Of a stretch of 64,000 nucleotides of DNA, positions 1-9,043 are shown piece by piece (position 1 is the stretch's first letter; every line of letters starts with the position of its first letter). The notes below the pieces were generated by a model. The model made no database searches, was not told the origin of the DNA, and saw only the letters and a list, made by a program, of their open reading frames with translations. The stretch is taken from contig NZ_CP018800.1 of assembly GCF_002795825.1 (NCBI RefSeq), forward strand, positions 558,001-622,000. The letters are read 5' to 3'. The position numbers and the translations under genes are program-made. The DNA is from Mariprofundus ferrinatatus (GTDB taxonomy: Bacteria > Pseudomonadota > Zetaproteobacteria > Mariprofundales > Mariprofundaceae).

Positions 1-1
1 T

Positions 2-586
2 CGAAAGCGCATGAGGAACGTGCGGGATCTGGTTGAAAGCATTATTGGTAATAAAGTAAAAGGCGACCTCATCGAAACCGGGGTTTGGCGAGGGGGAGCA
101 TGCATCATGATGCGTGCTGTGCTTAAAGCCTATGGTGTGACAGACCGCACGGTCTGGCTGGCTGATTCCTTCGAGGGATTGCCTAAACCGAACGTGGAAG
201 ATTATCCGGCCGATGCAGGTGAGACTTTCCATGAATACGAAGAGCTATCGGTATCGATCGATCGGGTTCAGGAAAACTTCAGAAGATATGGGCTTCTTGA
301 TGAGCAAGTTAAGTTTATCAAGGGTTGGTTCAAAGATACATTGCCCGGAGCCCCGATTGATAAGTTGGCGTTGATCAGACTGGATGGTGACCTGTATGAG
401 TCAACGATACAGCCTCTGGATGCCCTTTATGACAAGTTATCCGTTGGTGGCTATGTGATTGTCGATGATTATCACGTGGTTAAGGGATGTAAGGCCGCCA
501 TTCATGATTTCTTCAAAAAAAGGGATATCAATCCTCAGCTTGTTGAGATTGATGGTGTCGGCGTCTACTGGAAAAAAGAGCAATAA
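2..586 (+). CDS. TylF-type O-methyltransferase, 5' end outside window
   Basis: The C-terminal part of a TylF/macrocin O-methyltransferase-family protein that probably methylates a hydroxyl on a surface sugar. The frame is open from the first bases of the window. The family normally has about 50 more N-terminal residues, so the ATG at position 11 is likely internal. Visible motifs are GDLIETGVWRGGA (SAM-binding loop), ADSFEGLP and the acidic LIRLDGDLYEST followed by VIVDDY, which are typical of TylF. It precedes another methyltransferase by 58 nt in the same direction and belongs to the polysaccharide locus. The target sugar cannot be told from the sequence. Confidence 0.85.
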   Translation, partial: RKRMRNVRDLVESIIGNKVKGDLIETGVWRGGACIMMRAVLKAYGVTDRTVWLADSFEGLPKPNVEDYPADAGETFHEYEELSVSIDRVQENFRRYGLLDEQVKFIKGWFKDTLPGAPIDKLALIRLDGDLYESTIQPLDALYDKLSVGGYVIVDDYHVVKGCKAAIHDFFKKRDINPQLVEIDGVGVYWKKEQ

Positions 587-644
587 GCATGGTGCGTGGC
601 CTGTGTGCTCACAAGTGTGCTGGAAAAGTTTAAGGGGACTGTGC

Positions 645-1481
645 ATGAGTCAGGAAAATAGGCACAACTACGAATATGATGTTGACTTGGCGGGTCCGAC
701 GGCACCTGCACGCGTGGTGCGACTGGTCGGCAATAACAAGCGGGTGCTGGAGGTTGGTGCGGGTCCCGGCTCGATCACCAAAATGCTCAAGGGTGCAGGC
801 AATTGCCGGGTGACGGGACTGGAAATTGATGATACGGCAATCGTGAAGCTCAAAGAGTTCTGCGAGAGCGTTTACAAGGCGGACCTCAACGATCCGGCAT
901 GGCCCGAACTGCTCGCCGACGAGGCTCCCTATGATGTTATTGTCGCGGCCGATGTGCTGGAGCATGTCTACAACCCGCTGGCCGTGCTCAAGGGAATGGC
1001 CGGTATCGCAGACAATCATGGCGAAGTGGTGATCTCGCTGCCGCATGTCGGTCATAACGCCATTATTGCCTGTCTGCTGGATGAGGATTTCCAGTATCGT
1101 GACTGGGGTCTGCTGGATCGCACCCATATCCGTTTCTTCGGCCTGAAGAACATGCAGCAGCTGTTTACGGATGCCGGCCTCAAGATCGTTGAAGCGCAAT
1201 TCGTGATCACTCGTCCCGAGGATAGCGAGTTCGCTAACAAGTGGAGCGGGCTGGCAGCCAATGTAAGAGCGGCGCTGGCCGGCAATAAACATGGTGAGGT
1301 CTATCAGGTGGTGGTCCGGGCGGTCGCCGCGACACGGGCCGATGCGGCTGTTGATCTGATGTCCATTCCTGTCGAAAGAAGTGCAGGTGTGACCGATGCC
1401 GGTGGTTTGGCGCGGCGACTGGCGCGGCGCTTTCTGAGCGAGGGAGCGCGGCAGAAGATTCGCTCCATGATGGGCAAGTAA
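645..1481 (+). CDS. Class I SAM-dependent methyltransferase
   Basis: A 278-residue methyltransferase with the glycine-rich SAM motif VLEVGAGPGSITKML near residues 32-46, then GLEIDD and VIVAADVLEHVYNPL, typical of the Methyltransf_11/UbiG-like fold. The frame is open upstream, but the ATG at 645 is preferred: it follows an AAGGGG ribosome-binding site by a few bases and clears the upstream gene. The basic C-terminal tail (about 40 residues, Arg-rich) is not part of the fold. It probably modifies a glycan or nucleotide sugar of the surrounding locus; the substrate is unknown. Confidence 0.85.
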   Translation: MSQENRHNYEYDVDLAGPTAPARVVRLVGNNKRVLEVGAGPGSITKMLKGAGNCRVTGLEIDDTAIVKLKEFCESVYKADLNDPAWPELLADEAPYDVIVAADVLEHVYNPLAVLKGMAGIADNHGEVVISLPHVGHNAIIACLLDEDFQYRDWGLLDRTHIRFFGLKNMQQLFTDAGLKIVEAQFVITRPEDSEFANKWSGLAANVRAALAGNKHGEVYQVVVRAVAATRADAAVDLMSIPVERSAGVTDAGGLARRLARRFLSEGARQKIRSMMGK

Positions 1482-1519
1482 CAGGCGATTTGAATAGATA
1501 GGAACAAAAGGTTGATATT

Positions 1520-2659
1520 ATGAGTGATTTGAAGGCAAAGCTGATTGCGATGTATTTTCCGCAGTTGCATGCCATTCCCGAAAATAACGAGTGGTGGGGC
1601 GAAGGCTTTACCGACTGGGTGAATGTGCAGGCTGCCACTCCAATCTTTGATGGCCACAATCAGCCCAGAGTGCCACTAAATAGGAACTACTACGATCAGT
1701 CGCAGATTGAGACGCTCTACTGGCAGATTGAGATGGCCCGGTCGCATGGCGTCTACGGATTCTGCCACTACCACTACTGGTTCGACGGCAAACAGTTACT
1801 GGAAACCCCGACCAATCTCATGTTGCAGCACAAGGACATGGAGATTCCATTTTGTCTCTCATGGGCCAATGAAACCTGGTCTAAGCGTTGGGATGGCCGC
1901 GATCATCATATTCTCGTCAAGCAAACCCATCCGCCGGTCAAGACGCGCTGGAAACTGCATTTTGATTATCTGATCAAGGCCTGGTCGGACGATCGATCCA
2001 TCAAGGTTGATGGCAAGCCGGTGTTCGTGATCTATCGTCCGCATCGTATCGACAAGGTGGACCAGATGCTCGATTACTGGCGTGAACTGGCACATCAGGC
2101 GGGCTTGAAAGGGCTCTATTTTATGGCCCAGAAACAGTATGAGTTTCCCAATCGAGAGTGCCTGAGAGGGTTCGATGGACTATTCCAATTTCAGCCGTTC
2201 GAATCGATCTACTCGCCCTCTTTCGACAGGACTTCGATCAAGCATTCTCCCTGGTTCAGATTTGTCCGGGCACTTCCCGAGTCGGTTCAGGACATGTTGC
2301 GGGCACTGCGCGCCAAGTTTGTGAACGAGTTAACCTTCTATGATTATGAGAGGGTTTGGAGCGCAATCACTGAAATCAGGAATGATCCGACTCTGGCAAC
2401 CTATCCGGGCGTCTTCGTGGATTGGGACAATACGGCCCGATACAAAAACCGGGCCACTATTTTTACCGGTGCCAGCCCAGAACGCTTTGAACACTGGCTG
2501 GGCAGAATGGTGGAAACGATGGATCAACGCGATTTGCCGGAGCCGTTCATTTTCCTAAACGCATGGAATGAGTGGGCGGAAGGCACCTACCTAGAGCCGG
2601 ATGAAAAAAACGGTTTCGGTTATTTAGACGCGGTAAAAAGAGTTCTCGTAAATGGATAA
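1520..2659 (+). CDS. WbsX-family glycosyltransferase-like protein (GH99-like)
   Basis: A 379-residue member of the Glyco_transf_WbsX family, found in O-antigen and capsule clusters and structurally related to GH99-type TIM barrels. Diagnostic segments are AMYFPQLHAIPENNEWWGEG then FTDWVNV near the N-terminus, a central CLSWANETWSKRWDG and the C-terminal FLNAWNEWAEGTYLEPD. The family is usually annotated as lipopolysaccharide biosynthesis, but its exact reaction is not well established. It overlaps the next gene (sulfotransferase) by 8 nt, so the two are probably co-transcribed. Confidence 0.85.
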   Translation: MSDLKAKLIAMYFPQLHAIPENNEWWGEGFTDWVNVQAATPIFDGHNQPRVPLNRNYYDQSQIETLYWQIEMARSHGVYGFCHYHYWFDGKQLLETPTNLMLQHKDMEIPFCLSWANETWSKRWDGRDHHILVKQTHPPVKTRWKLHFDYLIKAWSDDRSIKVDGKPVFVIYRPHRIDKVDQMLDYWRELAHQAGLKGLYFMAQKQYEFPNRECLRGFDGLFQFQPFESIYSPSFDRTSIKHSPWFRFVRALPESVQDMLRALRAKFVNELTFYDYERVWSAITEIRNDPTLATYPGVFVDWDNTARYKNRATIFTGASPERFEHWLGRMVETMDQRDLPEPFIFLNAWNEWAEGTYLEPDEKNGFGYLDAVKRVLVNG

Positions 2660-3401
2660 ATTTATCGAGGCTGGGAAATCTTTAGCAAATCTGTTTTTGA
2701 ATAAGCGCGCTCCGAAGGGGCTTTTTCTTCATATTCAGAAAACTGCTGGGACTTCAATAATACATATAGCACAATCTTATTATCGCTTCGGTATGATTAG
2801 TCATGGAGATCATGTGGGAAAGCCTCCTAAAGCGTTTCGGAATTTAAAATTTGTCTCTGGCCATTTTGGTTATGATTTTGCTCAACAACTTATGGGTGAT
2901 CGCTATTCTTTCACGTTTCTAAGAAACCCAGAAAGTCGTATTCTTTCTATGTATTATTTTTTAAGAGGCCAGAAAGAGAATCTTTTCCCCATGTATAAGC
3001 TTGCGAAAGAGCTTTCTCTGACTGAGTTTCTCAGAGCTGGTTTGACTGATCCTATGGTTAAACAGCGCATATGGAATAATCAGGTTTGGCAGTTGGCTCA
3101 TGGATGGGCTAACAGAGATGGTAAAAAGGTGGAGGACTTTGAGCCTAATCAACTGCTTGATTTAGCACTTACCCATATCGAATGCTTTAATCACGTGGGA
3201 ATTACAGAAACATTTGAAAAAGATAGGGATATCATCTTAAATGCTCTACATCTTCCTCTACCAGAAGAGAAAGTTGTTTCCAATGTCAGTAGTCGCGATT
3301 CAAAGCCATTATCTGAAGAGCAGGCAATGTTACTTAAAGAGTTGACTGTATTGGACTGGCAACTGTACAAAGTGGTTTGTGATAGGCATGGGCGCGGTTA
3401 A
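2652..3401 (+). CDS. Sulfotransferase-family protein, AT-rich
   Basis: A 249-residue cytoplasmic sulfotransferase. The 5'-phosphosulfate loop appears as FLHIQKTAGTSII near residues 25-37 and the 3'-phosphate region as FTFLRNPESRILSMYYF near 87-103, both as in PAPS-dependent carbohydrate sulfotransferases. It probably adds sulfate to a glycan of this locus. Base composition drops to about 40% GC in stretches I counted by eye (2701-2820), clearly below the neighbours, which suggests recent acquisition. The start overlaps the end of the WbsX-like gene. Confidence 0.8.
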   Translation: MDKFIEAGKSLANLFLNKRAPKGLFLHIQKTAGTSIIHIAQSYYRFGMISHGDHVGKPPKAFRNLKFVSGHFGYDFAQQLMGDRYSFTFLRNPESRILSMYYFLRGQKENLFPMYKLAKELSLTEFLRAGLTDPMVKQRIWNNQVWQLAHGWANRDGKKVEDFEPNQLLDLALTHIECFNHVGITETFEKDRDIILNALHLPLPEEKVVSNVSSRDSKPLSEEQAMLLKELTVLDWQLYKVVCDRHGRG

Positions 3402-3427
3402 TACTGAATGGGTATTAATTTAATCAA

Positions 3428-4012
3428 ATGAGAAACGAACCAGATAGAAAAGAATATTTTAATTACCTTCAAAACCGTTCAATAATTGGAAAGCTATATC
3501 GAAACTACATGCTTTATCCGCGGTTAGCCTCCTGCCTTAATGATAGGGTTCTTGATTTTGGTTGTGGAATCGGTGATTTTCTGGTCTTTCGTCAGGGCAC
3601 AACGGGGGTGGATATCAATCCTCATAATGTCGAGTACTGCCGTTCTCTAGGGTTGGCGGCTGAGGTCATTGAAAATGGTGTGATTCCGTTTGCAGATCAC
3701 TCCTTCGATTCACTGATTATGGATAATGTGCTGGAGCATATCCCGGAGCCGGAAGTCAATGCTGTTCTCAACGAAGTGTTGCGGGTGCTCAGGCCAGGCG
3801 GACGGCTTCTCATTGGCGTGCCAGGGCCTAAAGGCTATGAGTCTGATCCTGATCATTGCTGTTTCTATAGCGAGCCCGATCTCGTTGCACTATTTCAAGG
3901 AGTAAACTGCCGGTTACTTGAACTCTTCCATATGCCTGTAAACATCACCTGGCTGGAAAGCCGAATCTCCCAATACTGCGTCTACGCCCTGTTTGAGAGT
4001 CCACCCCTTTGA
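3428..4012 (+). CDS. SAM-dependent methyltransferase (Methyltransf_11 type)
   Basis: A 194-residue methyltransferase with VLDFGCGIGDFLVF (SAM loop), GVDINPHNVEYC (acidic end of strand 2) and LIMDNVLEHIPEPE, followed by the common LRPGGRLLIGVPG segment. Only a weak ribosome-binding site is visible before the ATG in an AT-rich leader. It lies 26 nt after the sulfotransferase gene and shares part of its AT-rich character at the 5' end. It is likely a glycan-modifying enzyme; the substrate is unknown. Confidence 0.85.
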   Translation: MRNEPDRKEYFNYLQNRSIIGKLYRNYMLYPRLASCLNDRVLDFGCGIGDFLVFRQGTTGVDINPHNVEYCRSLGLAAEVIENGVIPFADHSFDSLIMDNVLEHIPEPEVNAVLNEVLRVLRPGGRLLIGVPGPKGYESDPDHCCFYSEPDLVALFQGVNCRLLELFHMPVNITWLESRISQYCVYALFESPPL

Positions 4013-4049
4013 GCCCCGTGCTGATGTATGCCCCGCCAGTCAAGCAGGT

Positions 4050-5111
4050 ATGAAGCCGACTGATATCAAGCCGGCGAGCCTCCACGAGCGTAATAACTTT
4101 GATCTCTTGCGCCTGCTGCTGGCTGCAACTGTGGCAGGCTTTCATCTGTGGGCATTGACCAGCGATCCGGCCTTCTCATTGATGGGAAGATGGATGGATG
4201 CCAGCCTGGCTGTGGACGGTTTTTTTGTTGTCAGTGGTTTTCTGGTGGCAATGAGTTATGAAAACTCGACATCGCTGAAGCGCTACGTTGTGAAAAGGGC
4301 ACGTAGAATCTATCCCGCATACTTAGCTGTCATCTCGCTTTCAGCATTATTGCTGGTGCTTGTTTCATCTGCTCCGTTGGAAGCCTACTTCGATGGGGAT
4401 TGGCTATATTACCTGCTCTCTAACCTTCTGTTTCTTAACTTTCTGGCACCTGAATTGCCAGGAGTATTTGAGAATAATCGGCTGCACGAGGTGAATGGAG
4501 CCTTGTGGACGATCAAGATTGAAGTGATGTTCTATCTGGTTCTGCCTCTGCTTGTCCTGTTTATGCGAAAGATTGGGCATTGGCGTGCAATTGCCCTGAT
4601 CTATATTGCATCTGTTCTCTATTCGATGGTGATGCAGTGGATAGCCAAGCATGGTGGCGGGGCTCTCTATCTTGCCTTGGAGAGACAGCTGCCGGGTCAA
4701 CTTGCCTTTTTTATGGCCGGCACATTACTGTTTTATTACTTCGATCAGTTTAGAAGCAAGCACATATGGATATTGCTCACTGCCGCCACTGTTTTTTTTG
4801 CGGCTCGGGAATGGTCTTTCTTGTACCCGTTCTATCCATTGGCGCTGGCTGTTCTGATTATCTGGGTCGCAACTGTGATGCCCTGTTTGGGCCGCTGGGG
4901 GCGCTGGGGTGATTTTTCTTACGGCATATATATATGGCATTTTCCGCTAATTCAGCTTTTTGTCTCGACTGGCATGTTCGATAACGAACCGTATCTCGGG
5001 GCCTTGATGTGGGTTGCTTCCCTATCCGTATGTGCGTTCCTCTCCTGGCACCTTGTCGAGAGACCCATGTTGGGTCGGTCTTCACATTACCGTCGTGCTG
5101 AGATGAACTAA
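4050..5111 (+). CDS. Acyltransferase 3 family membrane protein (O-acetyltransferase)
   Basis: A 353-residue polytopic protein of the acyltransferase 3 (OafA/NodX-like) family that would O-acetylate an O-antigen or exopolysaccharide sugar at the inner membrane. It begins with the family signature NNFDLLRLLLAATVAGFHL and continues with VDGFFVVSGFLVAMSYE, KRARRIYPAYLAV and GALWTIKIEVMFYL. About ten hydrophobic segments follow, ending in ERPMLGR. The frame extends back to a TTG at 3993 that overlaps the preceding methyltransferase. The ATG at 4050 is preferred because family homology begins shortly after it; the ribosome-binding site is weak. Confidence 0.88.
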   Translation: MKPTDIKPASLHERNNFDLLRLLLAATVAGFHLWALTSDPAFSLMGRWMDASLAVDGFFVVSGFLVAMSYENSTSLKRYVVKRARRIYPAYLAVISLSALLLVLVSSAPLEAYFDGDWLYYLLSNLLFLNFLAPELPGVFENNRLHEVNGALWTIKIEVMFYLVLPLLVLFMRKIGHWRAIALIYIASVLYSMVMQWIAKHGGGALYLALERQLPGQLAFFMAGTLLFYYFDQFRSKHIWILLTAATVFFAAREWSFLYPFYPLALAVLIIWVATVMPCLGRWGRWGDFSYGIYIWHFPLIQLFVSTGMFDNEPYLGALMWVASLSVCAFLSWHLVERPMLGRSSHYRRAEMN

Positions 5112-5163
5112 AGGTGGGATGCCACTTGGCCAACGTTACAGGTGCAAGTAGCGTGGCGAACCT

Positions 5164-6042
5164 ATGAGTCAGATGACTGTTTCTGTGATCATCGTTAACT
5201 ATAACTGTGGGGCACTTCTTACCGATTGTGTTTGCTCTGTTCTGGCTTCATCCGTGCCGGTTGAAGTGTTTGTATCTGATAATGGCAGTACAGATGGCAG
5301 TATTGAGCACCTTCGGAACAGGATCGAAGACGATCGGCTGCACATAATTTCCAACAACCAAAACCTCGGGTTTGCAACCGCCTCGAACATTCCCTTGGTG
5401 ACGGCCACGGGGAATTATCTCCTTTTCCTTAATCCTGATTGCATTATTGAATCGGAAACCATTGAAAGAATGATGGTGGAGATGCAGAAACGGGAAGAGG
5501 TGGGAATGGCCGGACCTCTGATTCTGAACTCGAATGGAAGTGAACAGGCAGGATGCCGTCGTAGAGTTCCAACTCCAGCGCGTACACTGATACGGATTTT
5601 GCACCTTGATAAGCCGTTCCCTTTTCTGCGTGAGAAGGGGATACAGCTTCTGGATGAACCGTTGCCAGATCACCCGGTTGAAATGGAGGCGATATCAGGT
5701 GCCTTCATGATGGTTAAAAGAGATGCATTGGAATTGATTGGCCCTATGGATGAGAACTATTTTCTTCATTGCGAGGACCTTGATTGGTGCATGCGCTTCA
5801 GACAGAAAGGGCGGAAGATTCTTTTTGTTCCCGATGTGGAGATTACCCATAAAAAGGGGGGATGCTCCGAAGGCAGGGCCGTTTTCGTTGAATGGCACAA
5901 GCACAAGGGTATGGTGCGATTCTACCGGAAATTTTTCCGGCATCAGTATCCGACAATTCTGATGTGGTTAGTGGTTGCGGCTGTCTGGGTTCGTTTCGCA
6001 TTGCTGGCAGTTCTGATATCAGTCAAAAGGGTGTTTAGTTGA
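5164..6042 (+). CDS. GT2 glycosyltransferase, rhamnosyltransferase-like
   Basis: A 292-residue family 2 glycosyltransferase resembling WbbL-type rhamnosyltransferases. Visible are VSVIIVNYNCG at the N-terminus, VSDNGSTDGS (nucleotide-sugar site), NPDC (DxD-like) and the acceptor-region SGAFMMVKRDAL ... ENYFLHCEDLDWCMR. One hydrophobic segment at the C-terminus (residues about 262-283) suggests membrane association. It probably adds a sugar to the lipid-linked repeat unit. The stop codon overlaps the TTG start of the next gene, indicating translational coupling. Confidence 0.88.
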   Translation: MSQMTVSVIIVNYNCGALLTDCVCSVLASSVPVEVFVSDNGSTDGSIEHLRNRIEDDRLHIISNNQNLGFATASNIPLVTATGNYLLFLNPDCIIESETIERMMVEMQKREEVGMAGPLILNSNGSEQAGCRRRVPTPARTLIRILHLDKPFPFLREKGIQLLDEPLPDHPVEMEAISGAFMMVKRDALELIGPMDENYFLHCEDLDWCMRFRQKGRKILFVPDVEITHKKGGCSEGRAVFVEWHKHKGMVRFYRKFFRHQYPTILMWLVVAAVWVRFALLAVLISVKRVFS

Positions 6043-6899
6043 GGGTTCTTGTAACAGGTGCCACAGGACAGATTGGCTGTTTTTTGTTGGTTAGACTTCA
6101 GGATATCGGAATGGATGTGGTCGCAGTTAGTCGCAATGCTTATTCAAGCGAACACAGTGAAGTCTGGGTCGTACGTGACCTTCAAACAGATGATCCCTTC
6201 ATGGATCAGGAGTCGTTTGATTACTGGATTCATGCGGGCTTTTTATCGTTGGTGCCCCGATGGCTGGAGTCTGCTAAAAAAGCCGGAGTTAAGCGGGTGG
6301 TTACCTTCAGCTCCACCAGTGTTTTCACCAAGCAGGATTCATCGAGCCCTTATGAGCGGACGATTATCAGAAGTTTGATTGAGGCAGAGGAAGAACTCTC
6401 AAGGCAATGTGAAGTATTGGGGATTGATTGGACACTTCTGCGTCCGACCATGATCTACGGTGCCGGAAGAGATAAGAATGTCTCATTTGTTCAGTCGATG
6501 ATCCGACGATTCGGGCTGTTCCCGCTGGTTGGAGGCGGGAAGGGCAAGCGCATGCCGGTGCATGCCGATGATTTGGCCCAGGCGGCGGTTGCCGCTATGC
6601 AAAGCGATGCAGCCGTAAATCGTAGCTACAACCTCGGCGGAGGAGAAACGCTGACATATCGGGAGTTCGTGGAGCGGATTTTTACATTGGAGAACAGAAA
6701 TCCTCGGTTCATCAATATTCCTCTGGTTGTTGCCAGATTGCTGGTGCATCTGGTCCGTCTGTTGCCCGCTTTCAGGCATGTTACGCCTGCCATGTTCGAG
6801 CGGATGAGTATCGATCTTGTTTTCGACTATAGCGATGCGGCAAGGGATTTGGATTATTGCCCGCGTCCATTCACATTCGAGTCCAATGCATGTGTGTGA
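6039..6899 (+). CDS. NAD-dependent epimerase/dehydratase-like SDR, catalytic Tyr/Lys missing
   Basis: A 286-residue extended short-chain dehydrogenase fold with the N-terminal cofactor loop VTGATGQIG and the typical LRPTMIYG and VHADDLAQA segments. The usual active-site YxxxK is not present: the place aligned with YGRSKxEAE reads IIRSLIEAE after FSSTSVF. Activity is therefore uncertain, and it may bind a nucleotide sugar without oxidising it. It starts at TTG overlapping the stop of the preceding glycosyltransferase gene. The C-terminal part (VVARLLVHLVRLLPAF) is hydrophobic. Confidence 0.8.
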   Translation: MRVLVTGATGQIGCFLLVRLQDIGMDVVAVSRNAYSSEHSEVWVVRDLQTDDPFMDQESFDYWIHAGFLSLVPRWLESAKKAGVKRVVTFSSTSVFTKQDSSSPYERTIIRSLIEAEEELSRQCEVLGIDWTLLRPTMIYGAGRDKNVSFVQSMIRRFGLFPLVGGGKGKRMPVHADDLAQAAVAAMQSDAAVNRSYNLGGGETLTYREFVERIFTLENRNPRFINIPLVVARLLVHLVRLLPAFRHVTPAMFERMSIDLVFDYSDAARDLDYCPRPFTFESNACV

Positions 6900-7054
6900 T
6901 CTACGGTATGATGCTTCCTGGAATGAGAATAAAAATTATTGCGGATACTCAGGCTTAGACCTTCCACTCTGGTTCACTTTGGCTGCATGGGCGGTTATTG
7001 TTGAGAATCGTTGATTAAGACGTGCAACAGAGGCGATGAAACTTACGGGGAAGT

Positions 7055-7687
7055 ATGAGACTAAAGCTCGATACATCAATTACTCAGATGGCAGTAAACG
7101 CCTGGCTACGTGTCGGGCGATTTCGCTGGCAGGGTGTGTTTCTTGGTCGCGGAACAAGGATTAAATGCCGGTTCTCCGCCGGGAATGGGACGGGTATCGG
7201 CAACGGTTTTGCCTGTCGGGGAAGCGGCAGGCTGGAAATAGGCCGCTACTGCGCGATCGGTGAGGCAGTGCGTGTCGTAACCAGTAACCACGACATGAAC
7301 AGGGTCACAACCAACTTCTTTCTCCAGAGCAGGGTGCTCGGCAGGACAATTGAGTCAGGGAAGCGCGATGTGACGATCGGCAACGATGTCTGGATTGGCG
7401 ATGGCGCGATTATTCTTGCCGGTGTTGAAATCGGAGACGGGACCGTGATTGGAGCAGGTTCAGTGGTTACCCGCTCGCTTCCTCCCTACAAAGTGGCGGG
7501 CGGAAACCCTGCTCGCATCATTCGGGATCGATTCCCTCCTGAAGTGGTCGGGCGCATTGCCGCATTAAAGTGGTGGGAGTGGTCCGAATCGGAGCAGGCC
7601 AGGCATGCCCGGCTTTTTGCAGCTGCCTGTGATGATGTCGAAGCAGTTGCTGCTCTACTTGCTGAAGACGGCGCTGGCGAACGTTGA
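7055..7687 (+). CDS. Left-handed beta-helix (hexapeptide) acyltransferase
   Basis: A 210-residue hexapeptide-repeat acyltransferase of the WcaF/maltose-O-acetyltransferase type. Hexapeptide turns (IGNGFACRGSGRLEIG, VTIGNDVWIGDGAIILAGVEIGDG, TVIGAGSVVTRSLP) build the parallel beta helix, and TSNHDMN contains the probable catalytic His. It would transfer acetyl from acetyl-CoA to a sugar. An ACGGGGAAG ribosome-binding site precedes the ATG. The 155 nt before it contain no convincing gene. The next gene starts directly after its stop codon. Confidence 0.85.
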   Translation: MRLKLDTSITQMAVNAWLRVGRFRWQGVFLGRGTRIKCRFSAGNGTGIGNGFACRGSGRLEIGRYCAIGEAVRVVTSNHDMNRVTTNFFLQSRVLGRTIESGKRDVTIGNDVWIGDGAIILAGVEIGDGTVIGAGSVVTRSLPPYKVAGGNPARIIRDRFPPEVVGRIAALKWWEWSESEQARHARLFAAACDDVEAVAALLAEDGAGER

Positions 7688-9043
7688 ATGCAATCCGGTG
7701 ATTTGCTGAACAGATCAAGCATAAGTAACCTTTTTGCCAGAGATGCCATCGGAGCTCTTCTTGTTCAGGGTGCAGGGGCCATGCTGATTCTCCTCTCTGA
7801 AATCGTTCTGGCCAGAGTGATGGGGGTATCACAGTTCGGCCTGTATGCGACAGTCACAGCATGGATGTTTGTTTTTGTGCTGATTGCCACGCTGGGCTTT
7901 AATCATGCGCTGCTTCGTTATGTTCCCACCTATATCGCCAGGGAGTCATGGGGTGCGCTGCGCGGGGTGTTACAGCGTACCAATGCTTGGTCTCTTCTTG
8001 CAGCCCTGTTGTTGGCCGCCGTTGTTGGCAGCGTTGTATGGCTGTTTCAGGCACAGTGGGGGTCTGCGGTGGCCATAGCATTTACAGTGGCTATTGTCGG
8101 GCTGCCGCTACAGGTGCTTGGCGGACTTCGCCAGGCAACATTAAGAGGGTTACAGCAGATCATCCGGGCACTCTCTCCTGAGCTCATTATTCGGCCACTG
8201 CTTTTGCTGGCACTGCTTGGTGGCCTGTTTCTGCTTTCATCGACGGGAGTCGATGCCGCAACCGCTCTGGCACTGAATGTGGTCGCGATTCTGGCGGCAT
8301 TCCTCATCGGAGTGTTCTGGCAGCGCAGATTTATGCCTTCAGAGGTTTCCTCAAACCGGCCACTTTACCTTGATCGCGAGTGGATTGGCGTTGCATGGCC
8401 GCTTTTTATTCTGGTTGCACTTCAGGCTGTCGATGGCGGGAGGATCGATATCATGCTGCTTGGTATGATGGTCGATACGGAATCTGCCGGCATCTATGCC
8501 GCCGCTAACCGGCTGGCCGAAATTGTCCTGTTTATTATTGCATCGGCCAATGCTGCGGCCGCGTCGATGATGGTCCGTATGTATGCAACCGGCGACAATG
8601 CCGGTCTGCAGAAGCTTGTTACGATGGCGACAGGAGGCGTGCTGCTGCTCGCCCTGCCGGTAACCGTGGTTCTGATTCTGTTCGGACAGGAGGTTCTTGG
8701 TTTTTTCGGTGCTGAGTTTTCAGAGGGATATATGCCTTTGATGGGACTTCTCGCAGCGCAAATGGTTGTTGCCATGGCAGGCTCGGTCATGCTGCTGCTG
8801 ACGCTTACCGGATACCAGATGGAAGCGGCAAGGTACATGGCGATCGGGGTGACTGTAAAACTGCTGCTGGCGCTATTGCTTATCCCGGCTTTCGGCATGG
8901 CAGGCGCGGCTTTTGCCACGCTATCCGGTGCGGTTATCTGGAATCTCCTTATGCTTGCATGTGTCAAACGGGTTATCGGAGTGGATCCTTCGGTGGTCCG
9001 GTTGTTCAACCTGATTGTTCGCAGAGGAAGTGTCGAACCGTGA
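7688..9043 (+). CDS. Polysaccharide flippase (Wzx / MATE-like)
   Basis: A 451-residue polytopic inner-membrane protein with 12-14 predicted hydrophobic segments. It begins LLVQGAGAMLILLSEIVLARVMG, which matches the N-terminal helix of the polysaccharide biosynthesis/Wzx family. It likely flips the undecaprenyl-linked repeat unit to the periplasm for the ligase genes further downstream. The ATG abuts the stop codon of the acyltransferase gene, and the end overlaps the GTG start of the following glycosyltransferase by four bases (GTGA). Confidence 0.88.
   Translation: MQSGDLLNRSSISNLFARDAIGALLVQGAGAMLILLSEIVLARVMGVSQFGLYATVTAWMFVFVLIATLGFNHALLRYVPTYIARESWGALRGVLQRTNAWSLLAALLLAAVVGSVVWLFQAQWGSAVAIAFTVAIVGLPLQVLGGLRQATLRGLQQIIRALSPELIIRPLLLLALLGGLFLLSSTGVDAATALALNVVAILAAFLIGVFWQRRFMPSEVSSNRPLYLDREWIGVAWPLFILVALQAVDGGRIDIMLLGMMVDTESAGIYAAANRLAEIVLFIIASANAAAASMMVRMYATGDNAGLQKLVTMATGGVLLLALPVTVVLILFGQEVLGFFGAEFSEGYMPLMGLLAAQMVVAMAGSVMLLLTLTGYQMEAARYMAIGVTVKLLLALLLIPAFGMAGAAFATLSGAVIWNLLMLACVKRVIGVDPSVVRLFNLIVRRGSVEP

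Noticed and set aside
459-644. Long N-terminal extension of the methyltransferase at 645
   Set aside because: It only shadows the end of the TylF-like gene in another frame; the ATG at 645 has a good ribosome-binding site.
6817-7014. Small 65-residue reading frame between the SDR-like and hexapeptide acyltransferase genes
   Set aside because: It overlaps the SDR-like gene, has no ribosome-binding site and no recognisable protein features.
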